Source: Tiliqua scincoides
Taxonomy: Eukaryota > Chordata > Lepidosauria > Squamata > Scincidae
Assembly (NCBI RefSeq): GCF_035046505.1
Contig: NC_089824.1
Coordinates: forward strand, 113,905,997-113,969,996
Length of the DNA: 64,000 nucleotides
Direction of reading: 5' to 3'
The notes under the pieces are model-generated. The model was not told the DNA's origin and did no database searches. It worked only from the letters and a program-made list of their open reading frames with translations. This document shows positions 44,972 through 57,264 of this stretch, one piece after another (position 1 is the stretch's first letter; each line of letters begins with the position of its first letter). The position numbers and the translations under genes were made by a program.

Positions 44972-47385
44972 CTTCAACTGAAATCAATTGGGATTCTTTA
45001 AAAAAAAATATATAGAACAGCAGCACAATAGGCTCTGCGTGATTGTGGGCAGGATGGACTCGAACTAAATTGCCAGATTTCTTGCATTGGAGGAGGAAAC
45101 TACAGTGGTTTGAAGGTTCTGCTTGAAGGCAAGGGAGTTGTCCTTAGTTAGCCCAGTATCATGTTTTGGATGTCCATTGCTGGCAGTGGATGTTGCACTG
45201 AGAGCTCTCCTGGGATTCACTGAGAAGAGACTGGAATTGGGGCATTGATACAACTGTCTAGAGGAGAGCTTGTCTACTCCAAATATAATCTTTAAAAGAT
45301 TTCAGCCCCATTGAGGGTTATAAAGAATTGGCTGGCTGGGTATCTGTGATGGCTCCCTAAAAAGAGAGGGGCAGGGTGGCACATGAAATTATTGGTGAGA
45401 TCTCTTAGCAACTTTTTCCACACTCGGATATCTTGGTTGAAATTTTCTTGAGAGCCCCATGAAAGGATGTTTGGCAGTTAGTGATATTCAGCATACTTCA
45501 CTTCTGAGATGATGAGAGAGACTACTTTAGCTTGCCATTGAAATCCCTACAAGACTGAAAGGATTCAGGATTGCATGATGCTGGAAAACTCAACCAACTG
45601 TGAAGACTATAAATTGGTTTTGGAGTTTATGTGCAAGCCATTGTTGTGTTCCCATACAGAAGGGTTCTTGCTGCCTTTTAAGTAAAGAATATTCCATTGA
45701 TACTTAATAACCCTTAAAAAACAAATAAAACCAGATGCAGATTCAGTTGAGCCAAATAACTAAAAAGATTAGGGAGGGTAGGAGAGTTGAGCCTGTTATC
45801 CCCCCACCTCATATTGTGACACAAATGGCGCTTGTTGTTGAAGTTTGCAAGTAACTTAAAAAATGGGTACCTCCAGAATCTAAAAAATGGAAGATATTCT
45901 GGTTTGTGCATCACTTTGCCTTTAAGGTAGTCACAGGTGCAGTGCTAGAAGGTATATCTTTTGTATTTTGTCATTTGTCAAGACTGACCTTTTGAAAGCT
46001 TCTTCAGTGAACCTTTTTCAAACTGGTACATCATGTCTCCTCTTTAAACCCCAGCAGTGATCCACAGTCTTGGTGGTCATTAGCCTGGAGTTCTGTTTAT
46101 CTTAAGAAAATATTAGGTGTCTCTATTTCCAATTATAAACCTGATAGTACTAGAAAGGATGCCCTCTGTCTTAGAGGAGAGACATCTGTGGGAGTCTGAA
46201 TTTGGACTTGTAGTGCCCCAGTGCCTTATTCAGGCAGACTTGATCAGAGAGCAAAAGATAGCTGTAGTAAGATAATGTTCCTGAACTTGATGCTTTGGGT
46301 ACCAGTTAAGAATTTCAAGGCAGGGCCCATGTTGGTCAGTTCTCTGACAGTTTTTTACATCAGTTGGGTAAAAGATGCAACTTCTTCCTTCAAAAATAGA
46401 ACTTGCAGAGCAGTACCTTTAGAGCACACAGGCACAAGAAATGGAACAAGGAATTTTGCTTCTACTTCAATAACTTTCCCTACCGTGGAGCATTTTAAGG
46501 CTTCTATTCTGAGTCCATACCAGTAATTATTTTAAGATTGTTACCTAAACTGCAGCTTGTCTTAAACAGAAATGCCAAACCCTTTCTGTGGCAAGCATAT
46601 GCTTTGAACATTCACAAATGTACTGGCTTCTGTCAAACTGATTCAGTTATGCATCTTGAGTTATCGAAGAAGCTATCCATTAACAGTTGCTACTCTATGG
46701 GTCACTGGCTACCAACATCTTTGAGAAGAGTAACAAGAAGGTGTGTTCCAGTCCAACTCCTAAGTGAGATTCGTTGAACTCAGCAAAAGCCTGCTGCCAC
46801 AAACTATTCTTGCATCCAGAGCCTGAGTAGGTGCTGCTAATGCAGGAAATATTTTGCAGCTTGGTTGAGATTCTCAGAATGTCCCTATCTTTCCCTGAGT
46901 CTTACTACAGCCAGCAAGCTGGTATGGAACAACTTGACCCAGCAAAGCTACAACGATGGTCACTTCTGTGCTACTAGTGATGGACATAGAAGTAGCTTTG
47001 AAGCACCAAAATGAAGCACTTGGAGAGGTACTTCAGCCTGCTGCATCTTTTGCCTAAATTGGTAAGCAGGCTGGAAGAAACCACATGAGCTTCTATTTTG
47101 GCTCCTAATGAACTGGAAATGTCTATCACAAGTAATTAAAAAGACAAACTCTAATTTATTAAGAAGGTAATTTATTGTGTGGCAGCTGAAGCAGAATGCT
47201 TGAAACTTACACTTTTTTGGAGCTACCAGGAGGTCATGCTTAGGTGTGACTGCAGCGTGATAGCTGCTGGGAAAAATAAAAACACAGTGTAATATCAGCC
47301 ATGTCATGTGTTTCCCCCAGAGTCAGACTCTACATAAGTAAGCATTATGTGAATAAAGATTTTAATAAATCAAAAGTCAGTTGGG
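44972..47385 (+). other. FAM20B: FAM20B 3' UTR (probable extent)
   Basis: About 2.4 kb follow the stop without any recognisable transposon, in contrast to the sequence on both sides. Two overlapping AATAAA signals lie at 47352 and 47364, so cleavage near 47385 is the best guess. An earlier AATAAA at about 45723 could give a shorter form. Transcript data are needed to fix the end. Confidence 0.5.
47352..47369 (+). terminator. FAM20B: Paired AATAAA polyadenylation signals
   Basis: AATAAA at 47352-47357 and again at 47364-47369 are followed by a T/G-rich stretch. These are the most convincing poly(A) signals downstream of the FAM20B stop. Confidence 0.45.
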
Positions 47386-47517
47386 ACTTTCTGTTTCTTG
47401 CTGACACTGTTTGTTTCAAAGGTATGAATGCTACCATGTTTTTCTTGGGTTGGGGTGGGTAAAATAGACAGTGGGTCATCTTAGTGTGCCCATTCTGATG
47501 TTATCTTTTATTTAGGA

Positions 47518-47898
47518 CAGGGGTGTCAAACATAAGGCCCATGGGCCAGATCTACCCCATGGAACCTCTTCATGACATAGCTGCAGACCTCTGCATTGCT
47601 AAAGTTTGGAGGCCTCCAATGCTGTTCCAATGTCTGAGACTTTGGAACCCCAGAGCTTAAGGGCTTTTGTGTACTCTTGGGACATCCAGGATGATGGCCA
47701 CCAGATCATAGCAGAGGAAGGCAGCCTAGTGGCATAAAAAGGAGGGAAGAGAGAAGTAGGGGGATGGAAGGAGGAAGAGGAGCAGATACTGAACGGGGAG
47801 ACTCCAAGAGAGATGTTTGGAAAATGGAGGAAAGAAATCACTTCCTGCTTAATGATGACAGTTCTGTCCCTCAGTATGAATTGAGATTGACATCCCTG
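47518..47898. mobile_element. hAT-type non-autonomous element (381 bp)
   Basis: Ends CAGGGGTGTCAAACATAAGG and GAGATTGACATCCCTG are inverted repeats with mismatches. The flanking octamers (ATTTAGGA / CTTTATTA) agree only in part. Confidence 0.65.
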
Positions 47899-48619
47899 CT
47901 TTATTAGATCTTATGCTGCCTTTCCATCATTTAGGCATTTGAGGTGGCTTACAAACATGTAAAATAAAGCTGTGCATATGTAGATCTTCCACCTGAGAAC
48001 AGAGTCCACTCTTGATCCATATTTTGCAGGCTCCCAGCAGTGGGTCAATATTGTATGGGAAAATTTCAACTAACTTGGTGTATGGCTTACAAATAGGGGC
48101 ACATTGCCTGCTTCTGCATTTGAAAAATACTGTACTCTCTAGCATTACCCTCCAGCAAGAAGAGGCAGCAGGTTCCTATCAAGCTGAGAGCAAAACACAG
48201 AATGAAGTCTGGGTCAGGGATGCTCCTGCCACTCAGCTGTTCCCACAGGCAGCTGGATTGACAGCAAGTATAATCTGGGCAGGAGAAGCTTGTTGCGAGC
48301 ACTGTTCATTAACGTACACATATGTCCCACACGTGTCATGTACACACATACAAATAACTGAAATAGGGGAAATTGAGCAAGATGTCAAATCTAGCAGTGT
48401 AATGAAATTTTGTGACAGTTGAAATAGATGAGCAGTGTAAACAAACTCAAGGTGCCTCAAAATTAGGCTAACAATAACCACAAGAGAGCTTTTCAAAGAG
48501 TTTATTAAAGAAATAGAGATAACAAGTAAAAGGCACATTTAATTTCAAGTCAGTTACAAAAGAGAGATGGTTGCAAATAGCTGTATTTGGATAGCAGGAG
48601 TTAGTTGGAAAGGTGACGG
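47899..48619. other. Intergenic stretch
   Basis: A short LINE-tail-like piece (GGCATTTGAGGTGGCTTACA) lies at about 47934. Nothing else was recognised. Confidence 0.35.
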
Positions 48620-48798
48620 AGGGCCCAATCCTAGCCAAATATCCAGTGCTGGTGCTGTTGTGCCAGTAGTGTGCACTGCATCCTGTGGTGGAGAGGCAGT
48701 CACTGGGGCCTTCTCAAGGTATGGGAATATGTGTTCCCTTACTATGGGGCTGCATTGTGGCTGCACCAGAGCCGAAAAGTTGGATAGGATTGGGCCCT
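48620..48798. mobile_element. GGGCCCAATCC-type MITE (179 bp)
   Basis: AGGGCCCAATCCTAGCCAA at the left and TTGGATAGGATTGGGCCCT at the right form a 19-bp inverted repeat with one mismatch. It is the best-preserved copy of the family in the window. No target duplication was resolved. A G run follows. Confidence 0.8.
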
Positions 48799-49510
48799 GA
48801 AATTTTTTTTGGGGGGGGGGGGGAGAGAGAGAGAACGAACTGCTATGAAGATCAGAAAGGGGAGGGAGGATCACCTATTCTAGTCTGCTGTGAAGTTTGA
48901 GTGTGAAGTCCTTCTAAGCAGCATGGGCAGGGCTACAAGTGTCCAGATTCCAAAGGAGAAAATACCAAAAATGGATGAGGCTTCCTTCTGGGAAAGAAAC
49001 CTCCAAACACAACTTGGATACCCCAGCTAGTTTCTGAAGTGACCAAAAGTGAAGGAGAAACCTCAAAGCACATCTTAGTAGGGAGAGAGAGAGCTGTCCC
49101 TGTTCACAAATAGAGGCTTCTACTGGGACAGAAACCTGAAGACATCTTCATGGAAAGAAAGACATCTTCCTGCTCTAACATCTGCTTATTAGAGCAGGGG
49201 AAGTTATAGGTCTTTTTACAAAGAGAACAAAGGAATTTTTGACTGGACAAAGGAGTTTGGGGAACTTCTTAAGCTATGCATCCTGAGCTTTCTGGGCCTG
49301 ACTGGGTTCTTCCAGGGGGTCACAAAAAGAGTTTGATGGCCCACCCAAGAGAGTTCCTGCTGAAGAATAGATGTGACAGGGTGTGTTGCCCAGAGTCTGT
49401 AAAAAAACTACCCAGTCGAGCAATTGTAATTTAATTTAACATTCAGGACTTTGTTCTTTCTGGCTATCAGATTCCAGATTTTGTCAGATCTCAAATAACC
49501 AAATGTAATC
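48799..49510. other. Intergenic stretch
   Basis: Purine-rich (G)n(GA)n at 48810-48833; otherwise nothing recognised. Confidence 0.35.
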
Positions 49511-49514
49511 AACC

Positions 49515-49645
49515 TTAGAGGGCACCAGGATGAGGTCTCTTGTTATCTGGTGTGCTCCCTGGGGCATTTGGTGGGCCGCTGTGAGATACAGGAAGCTGGA
49601 CTAGATGGGCCTATGGCCTGATCCAGTGGGGCTGTTCTGATGTAG
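49515..49645 (+). mobile_element. CR1-type LINE 3' UTR fragment
   Basis: GGCACCAGGATGAGGTCTCT then TGGACTAGATGGGCCTATGG and CCAGTGGGGCTGTTCTGATG: the same sequence as the reversed copy at 53322-53660. Confidence 0.7.
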
Positions 49646-51170
49646 CCCCTGTAAGTGGTGGCCACATCTCTCTGCAGGCTTAAGTGGCTTCAATCCCAAA
49701 TCCACACACACTCATGCATAGCAAATTTGTAGATGCCTCTGGACTGACCAAGTCTGTAGATGCCTCTACTTCTGCTTTTGCATGAGAGCACTACTTAATT
49801 TTCCTGCACTTATAGCCGTAGATTCCAATGCAAGTACAGTATGGTTGTCCATGGTCTGGCTCTGACAGGAAGGAACTGCTATGTAGGCTCCAGTGAGGTG
49901 ACCATGATCTTCCAGTGTTATCAAGCAGCATGGAAAAGACCCACACTGTCCTGGTTCACATCCAACTCATGGCAATGTTGGAAAGGACAATCAGGTACTG
50001 GATTGTCATCTAGAATCTAGATGATGTAAGACTAGTGGTCTTTCAGGAAATGAAGCAATCTCCCTGTAGGCCATGAAAGTTACAGGATGTAAACTCTTAG
50101 CTGAAGCATCTTGCCAAATCCATCTCCTGATGCATTCCCCATGATGATGCATTCCTCTCCTGGGCTAAGCTAGATTCTCATCACTACCTGATAATGGCAA
50201 AAGAAAGATTTGTTCTTGCGCTGCTTTTTCCAAAAATGGGCAGAATCAAATATTTGTGAAGAGGTGGCATAATTCTTGGTACAGTAGTTACTTCAAAAAT
50301 TAATTATTGACTCACCAGTAGGGCAGGTTCCACAGTGCCTGATCCTTTAAAAAAGTATAGTGTCAAAAATGGCCTGCTTACTTACTGGTTTTCGCTCAAG
50401 ATAGCTGAATATTGGTATTTATCTTCTGAGCATCCACAGTGTTTTAGTGCAATAGTGTGTTAAGATTTTTCCGCATCCATGAACCATATAAATGATTTTT
50501 AAATTACTTGGGTGTCTCATGATTACAGTTTTGTCATTTCTAAAGCCAAATAGCATTATCATGCAGTGTCTACAACAGAATTTATGCATTCATAAATGAC
50601 CCATATTTGAACAGCACAAGAGCTTGAAGGCTCAGCCACTGATGGGCTCCTCCGAGAGCTGTGAAACTGGCAAATGGCTCTTTAACCCTGCTGCCTAGTG
50701 TGAACTACTGTGGGCAGAGTTTCACCCTCTTATATGCCATTGCCTATATTGGGATGTGGAAGTGAGTGGCTGAAGTGATGAAAGGAGAGGTTCTGTCACA
50801 TCCTTTGTTACTGTTCATATGGGAGAAAATTACAGAGCTTTTTGGGTGTATCTGGGGCTGAAACTGCACATGATGGTTGCAGAATCTGATCTTTGGATTG
50901 TGTTGCTGCCTCAGTTGCATCTGAAGCAGCTTGTGTGCAAACAATTTTAAGTCAAAGGTTATTGACTCCCCCCCCCCCAATCTTTCCTTCTGCAGCTCCT
51001 CCTGCCAGTGGGGCTCACTTATAGTACAACAAACCTGGGGGGGAGGACTTTGGGTGACAGACTGTAGTACATGTCACTGCACATTCAGTGCACATGTTCA
51101 CATACACACCCATACACCTTTGGTGTGCTAAATCATACTTCCTGTTTTATATGTATTACATATGGGCCAT
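49646..51170. other. Intergenic stretch
   Basis: No gene or clear element recognised. Confidence 0.35.
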
Positions 51171-51174
51171 ACAT

Positions 51175-51365
51175 ATGTATTACAAATGTAATTTTATATT
51201 ATATATAAAATAAATGTTACATAAAATATTTTAAATATAATAATTAAATTTTAAATATTAAATATAATAATATGTATATAATTATATATTTTAAGTAATA
51301 TATTTTAAATATATTACATATACAATGTATATGTTTTATGTGTAATACATAATGCCATTCTTCCA
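51175..51365. repeat. AT-rich low-complexity run
   Basis: About 190 bp are almost purely A/T, with ATATTTTAAATATA-type motifs. Confidence 0.85.
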
Positions 51366-51384
51366 ATTATTTCACTATATTGAT

Positions 51385-51862
51385 AAATCCTGTTAAGAGG
51401 AAGGCGTTTATGTTGGCGAGATTCAACATCTTTCCTTCAGCCGTTCATTCAGGCAGATTCTCTAATATCCCCCTGGAATATAGATTGTGTCCCTTATGCT
51501 CTTTGGAGCCGGACACAGTGGCTCACATTTTACTTTGCTGCCCGGCCCTTTATTTACTCTGAGAAACTCACCTGCATTCTGTTCTTTCTTTCCCTTTAGG
51601 TACCCTATCCGAGACTTTATCTGCTCTTTTGAGTGACTCATTTGTAGCCACCACTAGTGCGATAGCAGAATTTCTATCTGCAGTTTCTAAGTTAAAACCT
51701 TTTCCTTGACTTTACCTTTCCTCTTTTCCTTTATCCTTACCCCCTTGTGTGACCCTTCTCTCGGTAGCATAGCCATTGTATCGGTTATTATTATTGTATT
51801 GTCGTTTATTGTTTTACCAAATTTTATTGTTCATGCCAATAAAGGTTTTGGAATTGGATTGG
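51385..51862 (+). mobile_element. LINE 3' end
   Basis: The frame 51380-51562 reads KRKAFMLARFNIFPSAVHSG, then LCPLCSLEPDTVAHILLCCP, the C-terminal zinc-knuckle type of a vertebrate LINE. It is followed by a 3' UTR ending GCCAATAAAGGTTTTGGAAT. The coding part ends early at a stop. Confidence 0.72.
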
Positions 51863-53321
51863 TGTAATACATATAAAAAACACATTTGTATTTGAAGATA
51901 TAGTTCTGCCAGGGCTGGCCCAAACATGAGGCCAACTGAAGTGATTTCAGGCAGCAGATTGGTAGGTGCACTGATCTTTGCCTCCACTGCTTCTTTTTCC
52001 ACTCTCTGGGTTGGAAAAGGAAGGAGGGGACAAAGAGGAAGAGGAAATGTGGAAGGAAAAAGGGTGCTGAGCTATAACATTGGTGAGTGGGAGGAGAAGA
52101 GGCTGGACGACAATGGAGTAAGGGGACAGCATTTGGCATGCCACCTTAGGTGTCAGGAGGGCCTGGGCTGGCCCTGGGTTCTGCCACTACTAATATGTCT
52201 CATTTGGGACTCTGCACTAGTGGCTGAGATCTGTGATAAAGAGAAGGGATCTGAAAAAAGCCTCTGTTCACAAAGTATTGGCAGCAGTATCTCAGGGATG
52301 CAGGGAGCCTCACATAGCCTCCACAGGGCTCCCCAAGCCTCAGAAAATGTAAAAATAAAAATTGCGAAAAATTCTGGTTTTCAGCCATGAAACCGGAAAT
52401 GGGTTTGATCTTTATTTTTAGGCTGCTGCCGATACTGCTAAGTAAAATTAAACCTCTGTCGCCTCTGGAAGCATTGCTGCGTTCCAATGCTTAAAGACTT
52501 ATAGCAGCTCCCAAACTCCTGGAGAGTTTGGGAACTGCTGCTTTAAAATCCAGCAGCCAACATCCTGGCTGATATTAAGAGGCCAGCTGCTTGCTCTTTA
52601 AAAGAGTTCTTATAGTAACCCAGGAAAACAAGTAATGCATATGCATCTTTGGATGAAAAATGATTTTTCATAAATCTCATCCCAGCAGTCTAAAACTGTG
52701 CAATACTCTAGTCTACATAGTTTTACATCTGGTTTTAGAATGTTCCTTTTCTGGTTCCCATTCTCTTTTGCAATCTTTAACAGAAAAAAATATAACAGAA
52801 TATATATTTAATTAATTCTCTCATTTAAGAGGGTGTTTATGAATATTTTCCCATTAGATCCTTTATTAGATCTAGAGAAGCCACAAATAATACAATGAAA
52901 CAGAAATAAGACAAAAGGAAGAAAAAGGAATATCTGAAGGGACTTCTCTGCTCTTCTTCAATGAATCAAAACATATTGCAAGATTTAAAAAACTACAATA
53001 AAAACACAAAATAAATTAGCTTCATGGGTCAATTTGATGGAAAACTTAGTGTATATCACATTTCATAGATTGCAAACCATCTGTTATTCCCTAAGAAAGT
53101 AGTCTCTGAAATCAATGGGATGTTGGTTGTGTGATTAGGGCTTCAGTCCTATGCAGATTTGCCTGAAAGTAAGTTCCATTGAATGTTATAGGGCTTACTT
53201 CTGAGTAGCCATGCATAGGATTGTTCTGTAAGCATCTCAGTGAGACACAGGAATCGAAATATTCTTAGGGTACAATCCCATTATGTTGAATTAAACTGTT
53301 GTGATTGCTTTGGCAGAAAAG
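51863..53321. other. Intergenic stretch
   Basis: Around 52270-52535, reversed, is a GTTCCCAAACTCTCC-starting block that may be a worn hAT-type element. At 53135-53225 is one copy of the short AGTAAGTTCCATTG palindromic repeat. Nothing else was recognised. Confidence 0.35.
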
Positions 53322-53660
53322 TAAGAACATAAGAACATAAGAACAGCCCCACTGGATCAGGCCATAGGCCCATCTAGTCCAGCTTCCTGTATCTCACAGC
53401 GGCCCACCAAATGCCCCAGGGAGCACACCAGATAACAAGAGACCTCATCCTGGTGCTCTCCCCTACATCTGGCATTCTGACTTAACCCATTCCTAAAATC
53501 AGGAGGTTGCGCATACACATCATGGCTTGTACCCCATAATGGATTTTTCCTCCAGAAACTCGTCCAATCCCCTTTTAAAGGCGTCTAGGCTAGACGCCAG
53601 CACCACATCCTGTGGCAAGTAAATAAAGAGCATCCAATTTTCCTGGTATTTGGCATCTTT
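53322..53660 (-). mobile_element. CR1-type LINE 3' end with octamer tail
   Basis: The + strand starts with AAGAACATAAGAACATAAGA, the reversed CR1 octamer tail. The minus frame 53520-53726 includes DVVLASSLDAFKRGLDEFLE, the usual CR1 C-terminus. Confidence 0.8.
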
Positions 53661-54420
53661 GTGTTTTCTTTTACAAATGCATGCACACACACAACAATGC
53701 AGTAATGCATTAATAAGTGCTTCCACATCAAATACTGATCATTTCATATAGTTTTGGCTTCCATAAAGCCTTCTTGGACCAGATTTTTTTTTAAATTGAT
53801 AAAATAACTGATTACAAAAATGCCATACAGTCTAACAGTAGTTAACTTTAGATATTTAAGGAATACATATCTTGTAGCACAATTTAAAATTGGTTACTTG
53901 TTTATTAAGAACTGCAAAATATTGTTAACCACTGGAAGTCTCCAATACTGCCAATACTATTGGCAGTCTCCAAAGAGTAGAGTACAGCTTCAATTCTACA
54001 CCAACCTAGGAGTAAGATCCCTTGAACTGAATGGTGTTTACCTCTGAATAGGAGTGTGTTGTAGCTGCATTTAGATCTAGAAACAAGAGTGAGAGGCTCT
54101 GCATTGTGGTGAAATGGTACTTAGTCATGAGTGCAGTGCAAGGAAATGAAAACTGACCTCCTTAGTAACCAACTTCTTATACAATTAGTTCTCTTTAAAA
54201 AAAAAAGTTTCCTATGCAAATATTTTAGTTGTTTCACTGTGTTAGAAAAAAAGTTTTGTGATGGTGGTGTGTGTTTTTTTTTTAAAGGTTTGATTGGCTA
54301 ACATATTAGTTCTTATTTGAAATCTTAAGAATGCTATCCAAGGACTTTTGTGAGTGGTAAAAATGTGAGCTCTGCTGTGAACATTTCAGTATTGAAAGAC
54401 TCTTATCTTGATGCAGTGAT

Positions 54421-54960
54421 TAAGGGCCCAATCCTGAACAGTGCGCACTGGCTTACTGCCTGTGCACTCTGTCACCTAGTGCTGGGTGAGCACCAGTGGT
54501 AGCCCAGCACTGGCTGGCACTGGGTTACCACCAGGCGGTGCTGGAGCTCTGCCGCTCGGCGGTCATGTGGACCTCAAAGCAGCAGAGAGGTAAGTGGAGG
54601 CGTGGGGGGAGGTGGAGAGGAGGCATTCTGGGGAGGGGGGAGGCTGGCGGAGGGCGAGGAGGAGGTATGCCACGGGAAGGGAGCAGGAAGGGATCCCGAG
54701 CCTCCGTGTTGGGCTCAATGCCCTACATGGAGGCTCTTGATTCACTGCCAACCTTTGTGTTCGCAGTGAATTGAGTAGCCCCATTGTGGGGCTACTCACT
54801 TCACCCCGGGGGGGGGGGACAAAAGTCCTCCTCTCCCAAGGAGATGCTATCAGCTGCCTGGAGCACACAGGATGTGGCAGCAGCCATTTTTGGCGCCGCT
54901 GCAGCCCTGCACCCCAGGCAGCTCAGGAATGGACTGTATGTTGGGCGCACACATGGTAGG
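54421..54960. mobile_element. GC-rich MITE of the GGGCCCAATCC type
   Basis: It starts AGGGCCCAATCCTGAACAG and is related inside to the block at 16190-16740. It contains a GAGTAGCCCC/GGGGCTACTC palindrome (54772-54799). The right end is not clear. Confidence 0.5.
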
Positions 54961-55428
54961 AACTTTGTATGCACTGTGCAAAGACTTTTAAATGAAAGTG
55001 CCAATCAGTGTCAATCAGGCTGAGCTACAGTAGATGGACAATGATCTGATTCACAGTGCAAACCTATGCCTTCTTACTCAGAAGTATGTCCCATTGTGTT
55101 AAATCCTACTCCCAGGAAAAGGTCAATATACTGTATCCATAGGATTGCAGCCTAGTGCCTTGCAGCTTCATACATTAATTCCAAATCCACAATACCATAC
55201 TAGAGCCTGCCATTGTTGCACAGGGCAAGGATGTGGGACCCTTTACTGAGGAGTATTCTGAGGCCAGAATGAAGTTGCATTTGTGGGTATGTCAGTACAG
55301 AAACTCTTCTGCTTATGAACATTCAACTTACAAATGTTAAAAGATACAAACATGTGGCCATCTATCCATTACCTGTTCAGAGCAATAGGCTTAAGTTCAA
55401 CCACTGTGCAATATAGATGACATTAGGA

Positions 55429-55518
55429 GCCCAATCCTATGCATGTCTACTCAGAAGTAAGTTCCACTATAGTCAATGGAGCTGACTCCCAGGAAAATGT
55501 GGATAAGATTGCAGCCGA
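55429..55518. repeat. Short palindromic repeat (ACTCAGAAGTAAGTTCC type)
   Basis: AGCCCAATCCTATGCATGTC, TACTCAGAAGTAAGTTCC, TCAATGGAGCTGACTCCCAG and AAGATTGCAGCC: the best copy of a ~90-bp element whose halves AGTAAGTCCCATTGA and TCAATGGGGCTTACT are inverted. Other copies are listed in the findings. Confidence 0.75.
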
Positions 55519-55776
55519 GGACTCATTCCAGCATTCCCACAGCCATTGTTACCCTGCTTTTCAAGATAAAGCCACACAGTAAATTGTATTGTTGATGTAC
55601 TGTGAATATATTATTTTTTATATTTTACATGCTTACTACCACTCATAGTGATGTTGAACTTGTGAACAAAATTCATGAACCTAACATGTTAATAAGTAGG
55701 GGAGTTTCTGTACTAGGTTTCATCATAGGTTGGTGCAGACAAGGAAGTGGGAGAATGATTTACGAGTATTCTAATA

Positions 55777-56582
55777 CCCCTGGGGGCTGGGGATAAGAAT
55801 AGGCCCTCAGTTTGGCTGTACTTGTTGTAAGAGGTGACTAAACAGCCACCGGGTAGATGGGACTCATCAGCCTGGGAAGGCAGCTCATCTGAGAGAAGGA
55901 AAACTCTGATCCCAAACCTCCACTGCCTTGTGGCTACATCCAGTTATGGAAAAGGCTTCAGGAGTCAACCTCGAGGCAAAATCCGGAGCCGGAGTCCCTG
56001 AGGCAGTTCATGGCTGAACACAGTCACGTTCTGGCAACTGGGAAGGCAGCTCATCTGAGAGAAGGAAAACTCTGATCCCAAACCTCCACTGCCTTGTGGC
56101 TACATCCAGTTATGGAAAAGGCTTCAGGAGTCAACCTCGAGGCAAAATCCGGAGCCGGAGTCCCTGAGGCAGTTCATGGCTGAACACAGTCACGTTCTGG
56201 CAACTGGGAAGGCAGCTCATCTGAGAGAAGGAAAACTCTGATCCCAAACCTCCACTGCCTTGTGGCTACATCCAGTTATGGAAAAGGCTTCAGGAGTCAA
56301 CCTCGAGGCAAAATCCGGAGCCGGAGTCCCTGAGGCAGTTCATGGCTGAACACAGTCACGTTCTGGCAACTCCTGCAATGCCGCTGGAACCAACCGTATT
56401 GGCCTCTGCCTTTCCATTGGACCATTTCAGCGACGTGGAGAGGGGGGATTTGCTGCATGGGTAACAGCCTATCCTCCATACCTACTTTACCCAGGCTTCA
56501 CACATTGGAGAGGACACTCTGTTCCAGAACCACCATTCAGAGTGTGACACCATAGTCTTCCGAGACTGAAGGATGCCAACAA
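55777..56582 (+). mobile_element. Retroposon with internal triplication (806 bp)
   Basis: The same family as 19950-20425 in opposite orientation. It has a 9-bp target duplication ATTCTAATA at 55768-55776 and 56583-56591. It starts CCCCTGGGGGCTGGGGATAA and ends GACTGAAGGATGCCAACAAA. It is longer than the other copy by two extra 166-bp units. The 3' end matches the LINE at 32161-33048. Confidence 0.87.
55872..56369. repeat. Tandem array, three 166-bp units
   Basis: Units start with CTGGGAAGGCAGCTCATCTG at 55872, 56038 and 56204 and appear identical by eye. They lie wholly inside the retroposon. Confidence 0.9.
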
Positions 56583-56592
56583 ATTCTAATAT

Positions 56593-57085
56593 CCATCCAT
56601 CCTACAACTGTCTGGTGACATCCACACTGACCATATATGGTAGTTAGTGTTGGTGAAGGGTGGACTTGTTTTACGGTGCTGTAAAATGCACGGCAGCAAA
56701 GAAAGGTCTATTTGTGTTTCCTTTTCTGTGACATAAGTTGGATAACCCAGGCTGGATGAAAACCTGGCACATTTCACTGCTACAGATATGCCTGTAGGAA
56801 TGCACAAAGAACAATGATTATGGGAAAGAAGAACTGGTGAATATAGGCCTTTCTTTATCCTTGACCAGCTCTTCTTCCACTCTTGGTCCATGTTGGGCAG
56901 TGCAAGACTCAGTATATCCACTCATAAATCTATCCCACTGGTATCAAAGCAGCTTATTCTTAACAGCATTCAGGACTACTGGGAGCGTCTGAACACCAGC
57001 AAACCATCAACATTTCCATGTGGGTTAATGAAGAATTCTGTATAACTTCAAAGACAAAACCTCCCAGAAACTGAGTCAATGTCTC
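56593..57085. other. Intergenic stretch
   Basis: Nothing recognised. Confidence 0.35.
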
Positions 57086-57264
57086 AGGGCCTGATCCTAT
57101 CCAACTTTCCAGCACTGGTGCAGCTGCAATGCAGCCCTGAGGTAAGGGAACAAATGTTCCCACACCTTGAGGAGGCCTCTGGGACTGCCCGCCCACCACA
57201 GGATGCAGTGCTGCCCCATTGGCACAGTGCACCAGCCCTGGGAAATGGAATAGGACTGGGCCCC
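57086..57264. mobile_element. GGGCCCAATCC-type MITE
   Basis: It starts AGGGCCTGATCCTATCCAAC and ends GGAATAGGACTGGGCCCC. The same length as the copy at 48620 and in the opposite direction. It lies just upstream of the ABL2 CpG island. Confidence 0.7.

Noticed and set aside
55872-56369. CRISPR-like array
   Set aside because: Three 166-bp units in direct tandem without spacers, inside a vertebrate retroposon.
47386-57000. TOR3A exons between FAM20B and ABL2
   Set aside because: I looked for torsin ATPase motifs in frames of this interval and found none; the interval consists of repeats and unassigned sequence.
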